Assembly: GCF_026210795.1 (NCBI RefSeq)
Contig: NC_089451.1
Coordinates: forward strand, 2,464,001 to 2,528,000
Length of the DNA: 64,000 nucleotides
Reading direction: 5' to 3'
From: Rhizophagus irregularis
Taxonomy: Eukaryota > Glomeromycota > Glomeromycetes > Glomerales > Glomeraceae
Below, piece after piece: positions 48,301 through 60,558 of this stretch; positions within the stretch are counted from its first letter, which is position 1, and each line of letters opens with the position of its first letter. Made by a program: the position numbers and the translations under genes. The notes below the pieces were generated by a model that saw only the letters and a program-made list of their open reading frames with translations, did not search any database and was not told the DNA's origin.

Positions 48301-49351
48301 ACATATGGTGAAAATCAAGATGATCCGGTTAGCTAGGCTTGAAGAAATTAAAGAATCCTTTAATTTTACTGAAGCCTCACAAGCATTTTTTTCGAACGTA
48401 ATTTTTCAAATTTTCATTCCTGAAATATTTAAAAATTATGTTCCATGATTTTATCATTTGAACAAAAAATACAAAGAGAACTCTGATTGGTTAAATGAAA
48501 CTATGCTTAACTTTATCAGTAAGAGAAAAAATGAGATTAATAATATGCAAAGTGATGAAAAGGTTGGTTCAAACTTGTTTGATATATTATTGACATTAAA
48601 CACTCCACTCGATCCTAATAACTATGATGGAAGCGAAGCTCCATTAACTGATCAAGAAATTTGTTCCACCATTACGGAAGTCAGTGTAGGTGGTACAGAT
48701 ACGGTATGTTTTATATTTTGAATTATTAAAAGTATAATTTTTTCATTTAAATAATTTATTTAAATAAAAAATGATTTAATACCATATTAGACTGGAAATA
48801 TATTCTGCTACACAATCTGGTTATTAGCCAAACATCCTAAAGTTCTTACACATTTTCAAAAGGAAATAAGTGAAATTTTAGGTGATAATATATCACGAGA
48901 AATAATCTATGAAGATTTGGAAAAATTTGCATACCTTGACGCAATTGTAAAAGAATCCGCACGAATATTCACATTTGTACCATTAACACCACATGTTTCA
49001 ACACAAGAAAGTATTATTAGAGGAAATCATTTGGAAGCTAATACAAATTTCTTTGTTGGTCATGAAATAATTCATAAATTACCTGAATTTTGGGAAAACC
49101 CTGATGAATTCATTCCAGAAAGATTTTTAGATAATGAAATTGCTAAGCATTCTTTTATACCTTTTGGAGGTGGTACGAGAATTTGCCCAGGAAAGAATAT
49201 GTCTAATGTAGAATTGAAAGCCTTGTTGATTTTGTTGTTTAGAATATATGATGTTGAATTGGTTGATAAAGTATCAGAAAAACCTAATATTAAATATTCA
49301 TTTTTTTATCAGTGCCTTGATATGAAAGTTGTTGTACGTCCTAGATGTTAA

Positions 49352-50539
49352 ACTATATATTTTTTATTTTTAAATTGATGTAAAATATTTTTCTTTTTAT
49401 TATTATAAGTTAAATAAATTTATATATGTATATTTTGTTTCATGATTATGAGTACTTTTATGTGATAAATTATATCTTGTTAATAAGAGTTCATATATTA
49501 AAGACCATGTCGACATGCAGGCCACATTAGATGGACCTCGTCAAATTTTTTAACGATCACGATATAACAGATTCTTTTTTTTATAATGGAATTTTATTAA
49601 ATTTTATTTTATTTTAATTTTATTTTTTTTACATATTAAATATATATAGGATTTTTACTTTTGGGGTTTTTTATCTTTTATATATTTTTAATTTCTCTTT
49701 TTTCTTCTTGGTACACTGCCTTTAGATTCTGGCAGGGTCTACTGCATTTTTATTCTTGTACTACCTGTACTACCTCAACTCTTGAGTGTAGTCATTACTA
49801 TGATATTGATATGCTCACAATCATTATAGTACCGATGAAGTACAGTAAACAAAGTAAACAAAATAATTATATAGAAGATTTAATAATGTAAACTATTCAT
49901 TTATTAAAATTTCATTTCACTTTTTTATGGTATTCACCAATAGCTAACACTAACAATTTTAGTCGTAAGGTAAAAATTTTTACTCATCATTTTGGAATTG
50001 CATCATAAAGATATAATTTTGTAATACAATAATGCAATAATACATTAACGATAATACAATAATAATAATACCAACATGTAATACAGTTTAGAAATAATCA
50101 ATCAAATTTACTTCATGCATCGTATTCTATACATATCCCTAAAAATGGGAAAAAAATGATATAATGTCATTTTAAACAAATAAACATCATCAAACCACCC
50201 GTTCTAAAGTTATACTAAGTCAATGAATTGAAGTCGCATCTAAAAATGAAAGGAAAACAACATCATTATTGAATATTGTTTCAAATGCAATTACTTACTG
50301 CCTATTCCAAGACATCATGTTCAAAATCATAAATTACCTCAGAAATCACTTTAATGTTTTATTCACTATTAAATATATTATATCAAGTCCAATATTTGTT
50401 ATTTTGATCGGGCTATCTCATATATTACTATGTATTAGCATAATGATAAATTATTGGATAGTAACGGGAGTTTATTATAAAAATTGCATGAAACGGTCCC
50501 GTCAACTGATAATATTATTATTGAATGATTTAACCAAAT
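49352..50539. other. Intergenic, doubtful short ORFs
   Basis: A 90-codon frame at 50269-50541 (+) has two hydrophobic stretches but no ATG at its 5' end and no recognised family. I do not call it a gene. Another frame at 49661-49891 also looks like chance. Confidence 0.4.
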
Positions 50540-50579
50540 AATAGTCTAATGCAGCACTACGTGCCGCTATTAGACTATT
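50540..50579. other. 40-bp near-perfect palindrome
   Basis: AATAGTCTAAT and ATTAGACTATT are exact inverted arms, extended by GCAGCAC/GTGCCGCT with small mismatches around a TAC centre. It could be a structured RNA end or a recombination footprint. Its role is unknown. Confidence 0.6.
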
Positions 50580-50909
50580 ATATAGTTTTCCAAGTAATTG
50601 TAATGAAACATAGTAAATAAACCATAGTATAATGCTCTCTCTTCATCTCATTTTTGACTGTTCCATTTTTCTATCATCACGATGATTCTATTTCCCATAG
50701 AGCGTCTAAAATTTCTTAATTAATTAACTTTTTTTAAGCAAGTTTATTGTCCAATAAAATATAACTACGTAATTTCAGGTTTCGGTTAGGATTTCATGTA
50801 TATATTTTTGGAACACGTTATTTTTATTTTCATAAATAAAATTAAAAATCATAAAAAGTCTACAAAGATTCTAATAACGTAAATAACCTATTTACTAATA
50901 ATATTATTA

Positions 50910-52553
50910 TTATAAATGATTGTTTATATAATCATATGCAAGAATACATAAATCATTGTATTTTTGAACTATAATATTATGTGACTTAAATTCATTTACT
51001 TCATCTTTTAAAAAAAATAATTCATCATCAAACTTATCATCATCAGAACCCGATTCTAAAATAGCCAAATATTTAACCTTTTCTTTCTTCATAATATATT
51101 TCTTTATACAAAATAAAATATTTTCACCTTTACCTATCACTATATTTCTAATTAATAATTTCTTAATAAAAGTATTTTGTGAATTTTTTAAAAATATTTC
51201 CAGATCACTTGTCTTAAATGAAAGGGATAAACATAAATATTCTAATTTAATAGGAAGAACCTGTCCTAAATTCTGTAATACAGTTGAACTTAATTCTTTA
51301 TAATTAGTATAATTATCAATATCTACTTCAATAGTAATATAATTAATATTATGTTGATTATTTTCAATGAACAAATAAATATTATTATCATCATCAGGTA
51401 TTCCTGAATCAAAATATCTAATCTTTTTACAATATTTCGTAATAAATTTAAATAATTGTCGTTTTGGTTCATCATATTCATCATATTCAAATCCAAAATT
51501 TTCTAAATAATCAATAAATTTCTGTAATAATAATTGCAATGATTCAAAATGTAATATTTCATTCACAAATAAAGATCTTAATTTAAAAGGTTTATTAACC
51601 TTAATAATTTGTTGAACAAAATCAGAATTTAAAGAATCACAATAAAGAATATGAATAGATTCTAAAACATTCAATTGATCAAAAGCCTCTTGCAAAATAT
51701 TAATTATATTTTTAAAATCAATGAAACAAAATATAATTGTATTTAAAGTATTTGAACAATTAGAATTTTTTAATGATAAAAGTGAATCATGTGGATTAAT
51801 ATAATATCCAAATGAAATTTTTTTGAGATTATGTTGTGAAATAATTATTTGTGTTAAACAATTTTCAATTAATGATAATGAATGACCAATACCATATGTA
51901 GGAAAAAAAAAGATAATTGATGAGATTGAATTGCAATTAGAATATAAAAATTTCAAAAATGAAATAGTATTTTGAGGTGAAATAGCATAATGATCAAAAT
52001 TTAAATTTCTGATATTATATGTAAGTTTTGGATTTTGTAAAATCAAGTCTATATTATCATTAAAATATCCATCACAACCATAATCTGTAATCATTACAAC
52101 TTCAAAAGAAAGTAAATTTCCTTCACTTTCAATAAATACTTCAAATAATGACCTATAAACTAAGTTTCCTAACTCATTATTATATATATCCACTAGAGTA
52201 TCAACCCAATATTTTATAGACTGACAAATTTTACTTGTATCTAAATATTTAATAAAATTAGGATAATTGAATAATAATGTACTATTTGAAAGTAACAAAT
52301 TATCAATAATTATGTATTCATTAAATTTTGCTTTGCTATCTTCATTTAAAAAGCATAAATAAGTTTCAATACAACGATAATGTTGGGTAGGAATTGAAAA
52401 TGGATCTTCCCATAATAATGGAATGGCTAAACGACACCATAATCTATTAACTAAAATACATGAATATAATGTTGATAAATCTTTTCTAAAATACTGTATA
52501 ATTTCTTCTATTAATTCAGGTAAATCCCCTGAAAATATTTTCGAGCATGCCAT
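50910..52553 (-). CDS. F-box-like leucine-rich protein
   Basis: A single open exon. I prefer the start at 52553, giving about 547 codons beginning MACSKIFSGDLPEL, because this is where F-box-like similarity begins; an in-frame upstream start at 52658 would add 35 residues. Residues 5-50 form the F-box-like motif: LPELIEEIIQYFRKDLSTLYSC, with LVNRLWCRLAIPLLWEDPF close behind. The remainder is leucine/isoleucine-rich and repeats in pattern like a degenerate LRR substrate-binding region. F-box proteins usually link substrates to SCF ubiquitin ligases via Skp1; the target here is unknown. This is a very large family in these fungi. No breaks are seen. E-box-like CACGTG sites lie upstream near 52728. 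Neighbouring 5' fragment at 52.9 kb. Confidence 0.85.
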   Translation of the reverse strand: MACSKIFSGDLPELIEEIIQYFRKDLSTLYSCILVNRLWCRLAIPLLWEDPFSIPTQHYRCIETYLCFLNEDSKAKFNEYIIIDNLLLSNSTLLFNYPNFIKYLDTSKICQSIKYWVDTLVDIYNNELGNLVYRSLFEVFIESEGNLLSFEVVMITDYGCDGYFNDNIDLILQNPKLTYNIRNLNFDHYAISPQNTISFLKFLYSNCNSISSIIFFFPTYGIGHSLSLIENCLTQIIISQHNLKKISFGYYINPHDSLLSLKNSNCSNTLNTIIFCFIDFKNIINILQEAFDQLNVLESIHILYCDSLNSDFVQQIIKVNKPFKLRSLFVNEILHFESLQLLLQKFIDYLENFGFEYDEYDEPKRQLFKFITKYCKKIRYFDSGIPDDDNNIYLFIENNQHNINYITIEVDIDNYTNYKELSSTVLQNLGQVLPIKLEYLCLSLSFKTSDLEIFLKNSQNTFIKKLLIRNIVIGKGENILFCIKKYIMKKEKVKYLAILESGSDDDKFDDELFFLKDEVNEFKSHNIIVQKYNDLCILAYDYINNHL

Positions 52554-52889
52554 GTTATCGGTAAAGTAGTTTACCTTCATTTCAAAATGAATAAATTTAT
52601 TAATTTTCGGAGTTGTACAATTATTTGGTATTCCATAAAAAGGCAACAATAGAACCAAATATCATTCCTTTTTTATCACTGGTTTCATAATTGTACTACC
52701 TTTACAATTGTCACGTAATAGTGATCACGTGATCAAATACAAAAATTTGAATTTACTGTACATTCAAAAAGAGAATGAATGTTTGCTCTTACTATTTACT
52801 ATCATTTATTAATCTTTGAAATAATATATATGAATAAACTTAAAATTCATTTAAAATTACAACTAGAATACATAAAAAATCATTTTTGG

Positions 52890-53060
52890 AAGTACCGTAT
52901 AATTCCAACTTGTTAATTCAGTCAGTTTTCCTGAAAAAGTTTTGAACATGCCATATTGTAAAAATGAAAAGAAGTAATATTTTATATTAAAATTTCCAAT
53001 CAAAATAATTATTATATGTTTCGGAGTTTGAGATCCCGTATTTGAACACAACAGATAGCT
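52890..53060 (-). pseudogene. 5' fragment of a second F-box-like gene
   Basis: On the minus strand FKTFSGKLTEL near 52905-52950 mirrors the SKIFSGDLPEL start of the intact neighbour. The sequence just upstream (CATATTGTAAAAATGAA and a TTTCGGAGTTTGAGA stretch) mirrors that gene's leader. Similarity stops after about a dozen codons, so only the start and leader were duplicated or retained. Confidence 0.5.
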
Positions 53061-54013
53061 TTTAGATCACGCGACCCAAACGAGGATTTACTTGCAAAGG
53101 GATCCTTAACGTGTACCCGGGGTATAAGATATTATCCTATACCCTTTTCCTTCAAAATGTGGTACAATTATTCATTATTAGCCTCAAAAATTAATTGGGT
53201 GTTATTATCATTATTTTTGTAAAAATATTTGTTTCACGTGCGCGCGTGAAAAAAATGCAAAAAATGATTTCACAATATTTACAATATTTTAATTTCAAAT
53301 AATACAAAGACTCAAAATTTTAAGATCTTTTAATTTTTAACATCTTAAATCAAATAAAGTGCTTTATAATTATATTGTTTATCAAAATTTTAATAAATGG
53401 ATACAAAAAAATTCTAACAACATTTGTATAATCGAATAACTTTTATATTTGTATTGAGTAATTTATATTAATAATACGCTAGTATGATCTCATCATACTC
53501 TCAGCATCCAAAAAGTGAAAATTCCAGGTTATGGTAAATTTTTAAGAATCCAATAAGCGGTTTATTTTAAAGGCATCTGTTAAAGCCTGCTTGCCCAATT
53601 TTAATTAAATATTTATTGATTGACTCAATGGGTGAAGTGCTTGTTAATTTTCAAAAGTAGAATCAACTCTTCCACAAAATTTAAAGATCTTCATAAAGCA
53701 GGTATAGTAACTTCTTCTTCAATTTATTAATCATCTCTCCAACAAATTTCATCCAAATAATAATTAGAATATCTAAAAATAAAATAGCGAGATTGAACGT
53801 TAAAATTCATTATAAAATAATGATAATATAATTAACAAACCTTCATATCAGATCCACTAAAAATTTTTCCCTTTTTTACACGTTACAAATGGATTTGTTA
53901 CGAATTGCATCTTGATATAAATATTTAAATTACAGAATAGTCGTATAAAATAAATGCACTGCCCTCCATTTTATATCCTAACTTGTAATATGTCTTATTC
54001 CTTGAAGAATAAC
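53061..54013. other. Intergenic, nothing recognised
   Basis: AT-rich with a short GC-containing stretch at 53060-53140 (TACCCGGGGTATAAGATATT and a partial inverted copy ATCCTATACCC). No gene. Confidence 0.5.
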
Positions 54014-54247
54014 AGGACCCAGAAATATATATATAGGGGTCAGGTGATGAAAAAAAATTTTTACTATGAGCTGTACGCATTTTTTCAGGGCCGGAATTAT
54101 GATAATGTCAGTCGGTTACTATAATGGGAATTAAACTTCTGACTGGAATTATCGGAAATTATCTAAAAAAGGAAAGATTTTCATGATTTTTTTAGTTCAA
54201 AATACGCAAACTCAAACCTGACCCTTTTATATATATTTCTGGGTCCT
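54014..54247. mobile_element. Small inverted-repeat element abutting a kinase fragment
   Basis: AGGACCCAGAAATATATATA at the left is matched by its inverse at the right, and the pairing extends to GGGGTCAGGT/ACCTGACCC, about 31 bp in all. At 234 bp it is non-coding. No target duplication is visible. The right end coincides with the first readable kinase codon, so insertion or rearrangement here may have cut the kinase. Confidence 0.65.
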
Positions 54248-54779
54248 TGTAAAACTGCAGATTATAATGCATCGGAAAATCCAAAAAACAGTATATATGG
54301 TGTTTTACCTTATATTGCCTGAAGTTTTAAGAGGGCAAAATTATACTAAAGCTGCTGATATTTATAGTTTTGGTATAATTACGTATGAGGTAATTTCTGG
54401 ACTACCTCCATACCATGATGTAAGCCATGACAAAAATTTAGCAATAAAAATTTATCAAGGACTTAGACCAAGATTTAGTAATATTAAAGTACCTCAATTG
54501 ATTGTGAATTTAGTCAAAAGATGCTTGGATGCAAATCCAATAAATCGACCGGAAACAGTAGAAATTGAAAATATTATATTTCGATAGTGGTCTGGTAATG
54601 AAGAATTACAAAAACAAATTAAACAAATTGAAGAATCAGAAAAAATCAATAATAGTCTACCAACTAGTAGTATACCTTTGACAAGATTATCATATGAAAC
54701 TCATTCAGAAGCTGTTTATACAAGTAGATTACTTAATTTTAATAATCTTCCGGAACCAAAAAATTCAATGACAATATAA
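54248..54779 (+). pseudogene. Protein kinase C-lobe fragment
   Basis: Starts at CKTADYNASEN, the stretch just after the DFG-type motif in this kinase family, and reads to IYGVLPYIA. A two-base loss at the APE motif shifts frame; then PEVLRGQNYTKAADIYSFG, PPYHDVSHD and RCLDANPINRPE follow (subdomains VIII-XI). A TAG at 54585 interrupts before the usual tail, which ends LNFNNLPEPKNSMTI and TAA at 54777. The N-lobe, catalytic HxD and activation-loop start are missing, so no kinase activity is possible. It resembles the family at 56.6-60.6 kb but lies on the opposite strand. Confidence 0.85.
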
Positions 54780-55903
54780 TTAGTGATAAATTTTCAGGTA
54801 AATAATGTAATAATTTTGTAAATATGTAAATTTAATATAAAAAATATTAATATATTTTTATTTTACTAAATAGAATCTTTACAAATTGATATTTCTCAAT
54901 TGAAAATTAATGAAACTTAATATAGATGGTAAATTTAAAACATACGGTATATTAATTAAACTCTGATTTTTTATTCGTATATTTAATTAAAAAATTCTAT
55001 TTTAGGTTAAAATAGTAAATCTAAAGGTTAAAATATATATTTTGAGAGGTGATTTTCGATCAGACTATTTAGATTGCAAGTAACATTTTGCGTAGTTCGT
55101 GATATGTTATCGTGAGCAAATTTTCATCAATTTTTTTACAAATTTCTATTTAATTTACTGATTTGGGTATCTTTAGAATAAATGTCAAACTATAAAATAA
55201 TTTAATCATACACAACTTTTTTATTAATTTATAGAGAATGACAACGGACTATATCAGGATATGCGATTACAGGGTCTTTCCCACTTGTAAATTTGAACAA
55301 TTGAAAAATAATATTTTATATTAGTTTGAGACTTTAGAGGTATAAAAACTATTAATATTGAATTCAATTACCTCTTACTTATAGACAATTATCAAATCAA
55401 CATTGCAATAAATACTATTAATCCGAAGAATGTTTCGTCGAAAATATTTATTTCAATAACACTATATCCATAAAAATTGTTATTTTCTCATTTATTATTA
55501 GGTGAATTGTCAATGTAAATAATTTCATCATAATGGTCACAATAAATGAGAAGTTGGCCTTTTTATAACGAATTTTAATATAAGAAAGATTTTTTACAAG
55601 ATAAATTTAACGATATTCTTGAAATAAGCATTATTAAAGGTATCATGACATTCTTAATATTTTTGATATTATTGCACATTCAATGATTTATCATACTAAA
55701 AATTTGAATCTATGGTTAGATAGTTTTTTTATTCTAAGTAGTAGTTATCAATGAGGCAGTTTTTTTTTTCTGTTTCAAATAAATCTTTTAATCGAATTTA
55801 AGTAATGAATAAAATTACTTTTCTTAAATTCATTAGAATAGACAAAAAAGACATATGACTAGCCTAGTCTTTAAAATTCTAATGAAGTTTAAAGTTTTAG
55901 TTG
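54780..55903. other. Intergenic, nothing recognised
   Basis: AT-rich. No ORF, repeat boundary or RNA is supported. Confidence 0.5.
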
Positions 55904-56102
55904 TACTGAAAGATACGTTTGTATACTGAGAGATACGGAAAAATTGCACAATTCCGTATCTTATGTGATACGTTTTTCAGTACTCTCGCTCGGTATACAA
56001 AACGTATCTTAAGAGATACGGAATTATGCATTTCTCCGTATCTTTCAGTATACAAAAACGTAACTAAATGTATCTCTCAGTATACAAACGTATCTTTCAG
56101 TA
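55904..56102. mobile_element. Foldback element of GATACG inverted units
   Basis: TACTGAAAGATACGTTTGTA at the left is repeated inverted at the right, with the pairing running about 33 bp (through TACTGAGAGATACG). Inside, AGATACGGAA and TTCCGTATCT units alternate, so several nested hairpins are possible. At 199 bp it is non-coding. No clear target duplication. Confidence 0.65.
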
Positions 56103-56591
56103 TAAAAAACTTATCTACTTTTTTACAGGGAGACTTTGAATTATAGATCAAAATTAATTAGGTCATTCTGTGGTATAGTGTATTTGGTGCATTAATTTGT
56201 GTTACAAAAAATAATATATACATTGACTTTTAAGAAAGTAATTTAATATAATATTTTTTCTGAAAAATAAAATATTTTTTCTTAAGGGGATCCTCAGAGA
56301 CTAAACGTGGATTTGATTTGATGTTAATAATAATTGTGACAAAAAGAAAACAATATATAAACTTAAAAATATTAATAAGATGTTATTTATTTAATTTGCT
56401 CAATTACAAACCAATTTATTTATAAAATACAAATTTACATTACAATTTATAATACTATAACTATATATGCTATAATCAGTGTTGAGCAAATAATATAAAA
56501 TATATATTGTAAATAATTGTAAATGTTCCGCAAAAATAACTGTGATAACCCAAGTATACTGAATTTCGTTCTTAAATATTTATATACTTAA

Positions 56592-59500
56592 TTAAACCTT
56601 GCAATCTAAACATTCAGAGTTATCATTATATTTGGAAAGATCCTTTGTAAAAGGGTTAAGTAATCGAGATACATAAATAGCCTGTGGATGAGTAGCTGCT
56701 TGGTAATTTTTAATGGATGAAAGATTTGATTTTCTATATTTTTCTGCCTCATTAAATTGAACTTCAATTTCTTTATTTTCTACAATAAAAAAATCTACCC
56801 AGATGATTTATAAAATGATGTGATTAAATCATCTACTTCAATAATATTTGGTCTATTGTTTAGGTCTGAATCCCAACACTTTTTCATTAAACTAATATAA
56901 CAGCTTGGCGCTTCTGGTTCATTTATTTCTGGCCTAACTCCTTTACAAATATCTAATGCAAGAAGATGATCATGTGCACGATCGTAAAAAGGTTGTCTTC
57001 CAGTTGCTACAAAATACATGATCATACCAAGGCTATAGATATCTGCTGCTTGAGTGTAAAGCTTTCCTCTTAACACTTCAGGAGCCACATAAGGCATAAC
57101 TCCATAAATTTTTGTTTCATCTTCATTACCAACTTCTCCAAATAATCCCATGTCTGAAATTGATATACTATTACCAAAATTATATATCTTCTCCCTTAAA
57201 AATAATATATTTCCCGTATGAAAATCATGATGAATATATTTTTTTTGATGAATTTCTTCAAGACCACAAATAATATTATCCAATACAGATAATTTATCAT
57301 GCCAATTGAAACATTCATAATTCTTATTTATCCAATTATTAAAATTTCCTTTTTTTGCATATTTGAAAACTATAATATATTCTTTTGTATTTGGATTTTG
57401 AGAGATTCCATATATACTAAGATTATTACTTCTTTTATTTATTGGAAAATTTTCGATCTATTAAGATAGGTAAATAAATAAAAAAATTTATTATTTATTA
57501 TGGATTTTTAAATTAAATTCATAAAAAATTTTCTATAAAAATTACATACCTCATTTAAAAATTTATTGTTAATATTTTGTGAATTATGTAAACATTTTAA
57601 GGCAATTATTTTATTTGTATCACTTTTATATATTTTATTATTTTCATCATATTATAATAAACCATCTTTCCATTTTGCTGAATATACTGTAGCAAATCCA
57701 CCTTTACCTATTTCTTTAATATTATTAAACTGATTGTATGGTATCCATTCAAATACTATATCATTATGATCATTTATTTTAAATTGCATTTCTTGAATAA
57801 AATCATCGATTATTTCATTTCCACTCAAACAATTTACTAAGTTTATGAAATTATTTTGAACCAAAATATAATCATTCGTATTTGGATTTTGAGATATTCC
57901 ATACAATACAAGAGATACCCATATTTTGTTGAATATTTCTTAGCCTAATAAATAATAAAAAGAAATTAATATACTGTTATTAAAAGACACTATAAATATT
58001 TGTAAGAAATTTTATACCTTATTTATTAGGAAATCAATAGAATTTTCTGAATTATGTAAGTATTTTAAAGCAACTTCTTTATTTGAATCTCTTGTGTATC
58101 CACCATGATGATAATGCAATGGTCCATCCCTCCATACTGCTGAGTGTATTGTTACAAGACTGTTTTTGCTTGTTTCTTTAATGTGGTCAAATTGATAGTA
58201 TGGTATCCATTCAAATATTGCATCCTCATAGTTGTTTATTTTTAATTGCATCTTTTGAATGAAATCATCTATTTCTTTATTTCCACTTATCCAGGTAAAA
58301 TTTTTTTGGACTAAAATATAATCATTTGTATCTGGATTTCGAGATATCCCATATAGTATTTCACCAAATTTACTTGCTGAATATTTTTTTACCTGAAATA
58401 TAATCATATAATAATAGAAATAAGTATAAATATATTTATAAGAAAAAAAATAACTTAAAATTTTATACCTCATTTATTAGAGAATCAATAGGATCCTGTG
58501 AACTATGAAAAAGCTTCAAACCAACTTTTTCCATCTCTTTACTATAAAAATTATCCTTCCATACTGCTGAATATATTGTAATAGAATTATTTTTGCTAAT
58601 TTCTTTAATTTTGTCAAATTGACCATAGGGTATCCATTTAAATAATGGATTATTTTTGCTATTCAGTTGCATTTCCATAATGAAGCCATCAATTTTTCCA
58701 TTTCCACTCACCCATTTTAGAACTAAAATATAATCATTTGTATTTGAATCTTGAGAAATTCCATATATACCACGATTTTTTCTATCAAACATATTTGTTA
58801 AATAATTTCTAACCTATATAATAAAATGATGAGTACTTATTCATATTATTAAGAATATTTATAAAATGTTATACCTTATTTATTAAAATGTCAACAGAAT
58901 TTTGTGAGTTATGTAAATATTTTAAAGCAACTTTTTTATTAGCATCTCTTACATAAATTTTACATAATGGACCATCCTTCCATATTGCTGAATATACTGT
59001 TATAGGGCCATTTGTGTCTGATTCTTCAATTTCATTAAACTGATTGTATGGTATCCATTCAAGCACTATATCACTATTGTTATTAATTTTCAATCGACTT
59101 TTTTGAATAAAATTATCAATTTTTTCATTTCCACTGTCCCATACACAAATCCTTTGAACCAAAATATAATCTCCTGTATCCGGATTTTGAGAAATTCCAT
59201 ACAATACTTGTAATGCTTTATGTTTCATTGAATATTTTTTAGCCTAAATATAAACAAAAGAGATTGTAATTTACTAGTTTCAAAAAAATTACTTAAATAT
59301 TTAAAGAAATTTTATACCTCATTTATTAAAGAATCAATAGATTCTTGTGAGTTATGTAAGCATTTTAAAGCAACTTTTTTATTAGAATCTCTTACATAAA
59401 TTTTATCCCGTGTATCAATTTTCTTACATAATGGACCACCTTCCATATTGCTGAATATACTGTTATAGGGCCATTTGTGTCTGATTCTTCAATTTCATTA

Positions 59501-60558
59501 AACTGATTGTATGGTATCCATTCAAGCACTATATCACTATTGTTATTAATTTTCAATCGACTTTTTTGAATAAAATTATCAATTTTTTCATTTCCACTGT
59601 CCCATACACAAATCCTTTGAACCAAAATATAATCTCCTGTATCTGGATTTTGAGAAATTCCATACAATACTTGAAATTCTTCATGTTTTTTAGCCTAAAT
59701 ATAAACAAAAAGATTATAATTTACTATGTTTAAAAAAATTACTTAAATATTTAAAGAAATTTTATACCTCATTTACTAAAGAATCAATAGATTCTTGTGA
59801 GTTATGTAAGAATTTTAAAGTAACTTTTTTATTAGAATCTCTTACATAAATTTTATCCCGTGTATCAATTTTCTTACATAATGGACCATCCTTCCATATT
59901 GCTGAATATACTGTTATAGAACCATTTTTGTCTATACCTTTGATTTCATTAAACTGATTGTATAGTATCCATTCAAATACTATTTCATTATTGTTATTGA
60001 TTTTTAATTGGCTTTCTTGAATTAAATCATCAATTTTTTCACTTCCACTTGTCCAGGAAAGAACCAAAATACAATCTCCTGTATCTGGATTTTGAGAAAT
60101 TCCATACAATACTTGAAATTCTTCATGTTTTTTAGCCTAAATATAAACAAAAGAGATTGTAATTTACTAGTTTCAAAAAAATTACTTAAATATTTAAAGA
60201 AATTTTATACCTCATTTATTAAAGAATCAATAGATTCTTGTGAGTTATGTAAGCATTTTAAGGCAACTTTTTTATTAGCATCTCTTACATAACTTTTATC
60301 CCATGAAACAATTTTCTTACATAATGGACCATCCTTCCATATTGCTGAATATACTGTTATAGGACCATTTTTGCCTATCTCTTTGATTTCATTAAACTGA
60401 TTGTATAGTATCCATTCAAATACTATTTCATTATTGTTATTGATTTTTAATTGCATTTTCCGAACAAAGTTATCAATTTTTTCATTTCCACTGGTCCAAC
60501 ATATAAGATTTTTTTCTATATATGTAAGAATGTTTGATGGATTTTTTTTAGAAGACAT
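56592..60558 (-). pseudogene. Kinase with seven tandem N-lobe exon units and one C-lobe
   Basis: On the minus strand, exons at 60558-60211, 60136-59768, 59694-59318, 59243-58875, 58813-58469, 58392-58018 and 57944-57550 each encode the same module: SGNEKIDDFIQ, EWIPYNQF, a glycine-loop region, VYSAIWKDG and VALK..LHNSQ. From the second exon on, each begins with YGISQNP..DYILV. Introns are 61-92 bp with GT..AG ends. Exon eight (57457 to about 56795) holds the only C-lobe: HHDFHTGN (catalytic Asp), SDMG for DFG, APEVLRG and DIYSLG. A tail follows to TAA 56592 after a one-base shift. Only the seventh unit has a good GKGGFATVY loop; the others have GKNG-type loops. Lesions are a base lost near 59437, a shift near 57905, a TAA near 57654 and the shift at 56795. 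It may be a pseudogene or a live multi-pseudo-N-lobe protein with sequence errors. Confidence 0.8.

Larger units (their letters stand above)
46314..49351 (+). pseudogene. Cytochrome P450, frameshifted and split by a foldback transposon
   Basis: ATG 46314 opens an N-terminal membrane anchor, then the proline hinge PGPFPLPLIGN. TAA at 46569 ends that frame; a base is lost nearby, an extra T in the run 46607-46614 restores it, and another shift follows near 46731. The family sequence continues to 46884, where a 1416-bp foldback element interrupts it. It resumes at 48309 and is frameshifted again, with a TGA near 48446. The I-helix GGTDT is near 48690-48703 and the intron is 48704-48790. The last exon carries ExxR (ESAR near 48955), PERF near 49118 and the haem loop FGGGTRICPG near 49160-49192, with Cys the haem ligand. 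P450s are haem monooxygenases of the ER membrane; substrate unknown. Every key motif survives, so loss is recent. Confidence 0.9.

Noticed and set aside
46823-48318. ORFs with PSHPIPSHP-type repeats on both strands
   Set aside because: Translations of the ATCCC minisatellites inside the foldback element.
56795-56815. A 19-bp intron at the end of the kinase C-lobe
   Set aside because: GT..AG is present, but the length is too short; a one-base frameshift explains the continued tail better.
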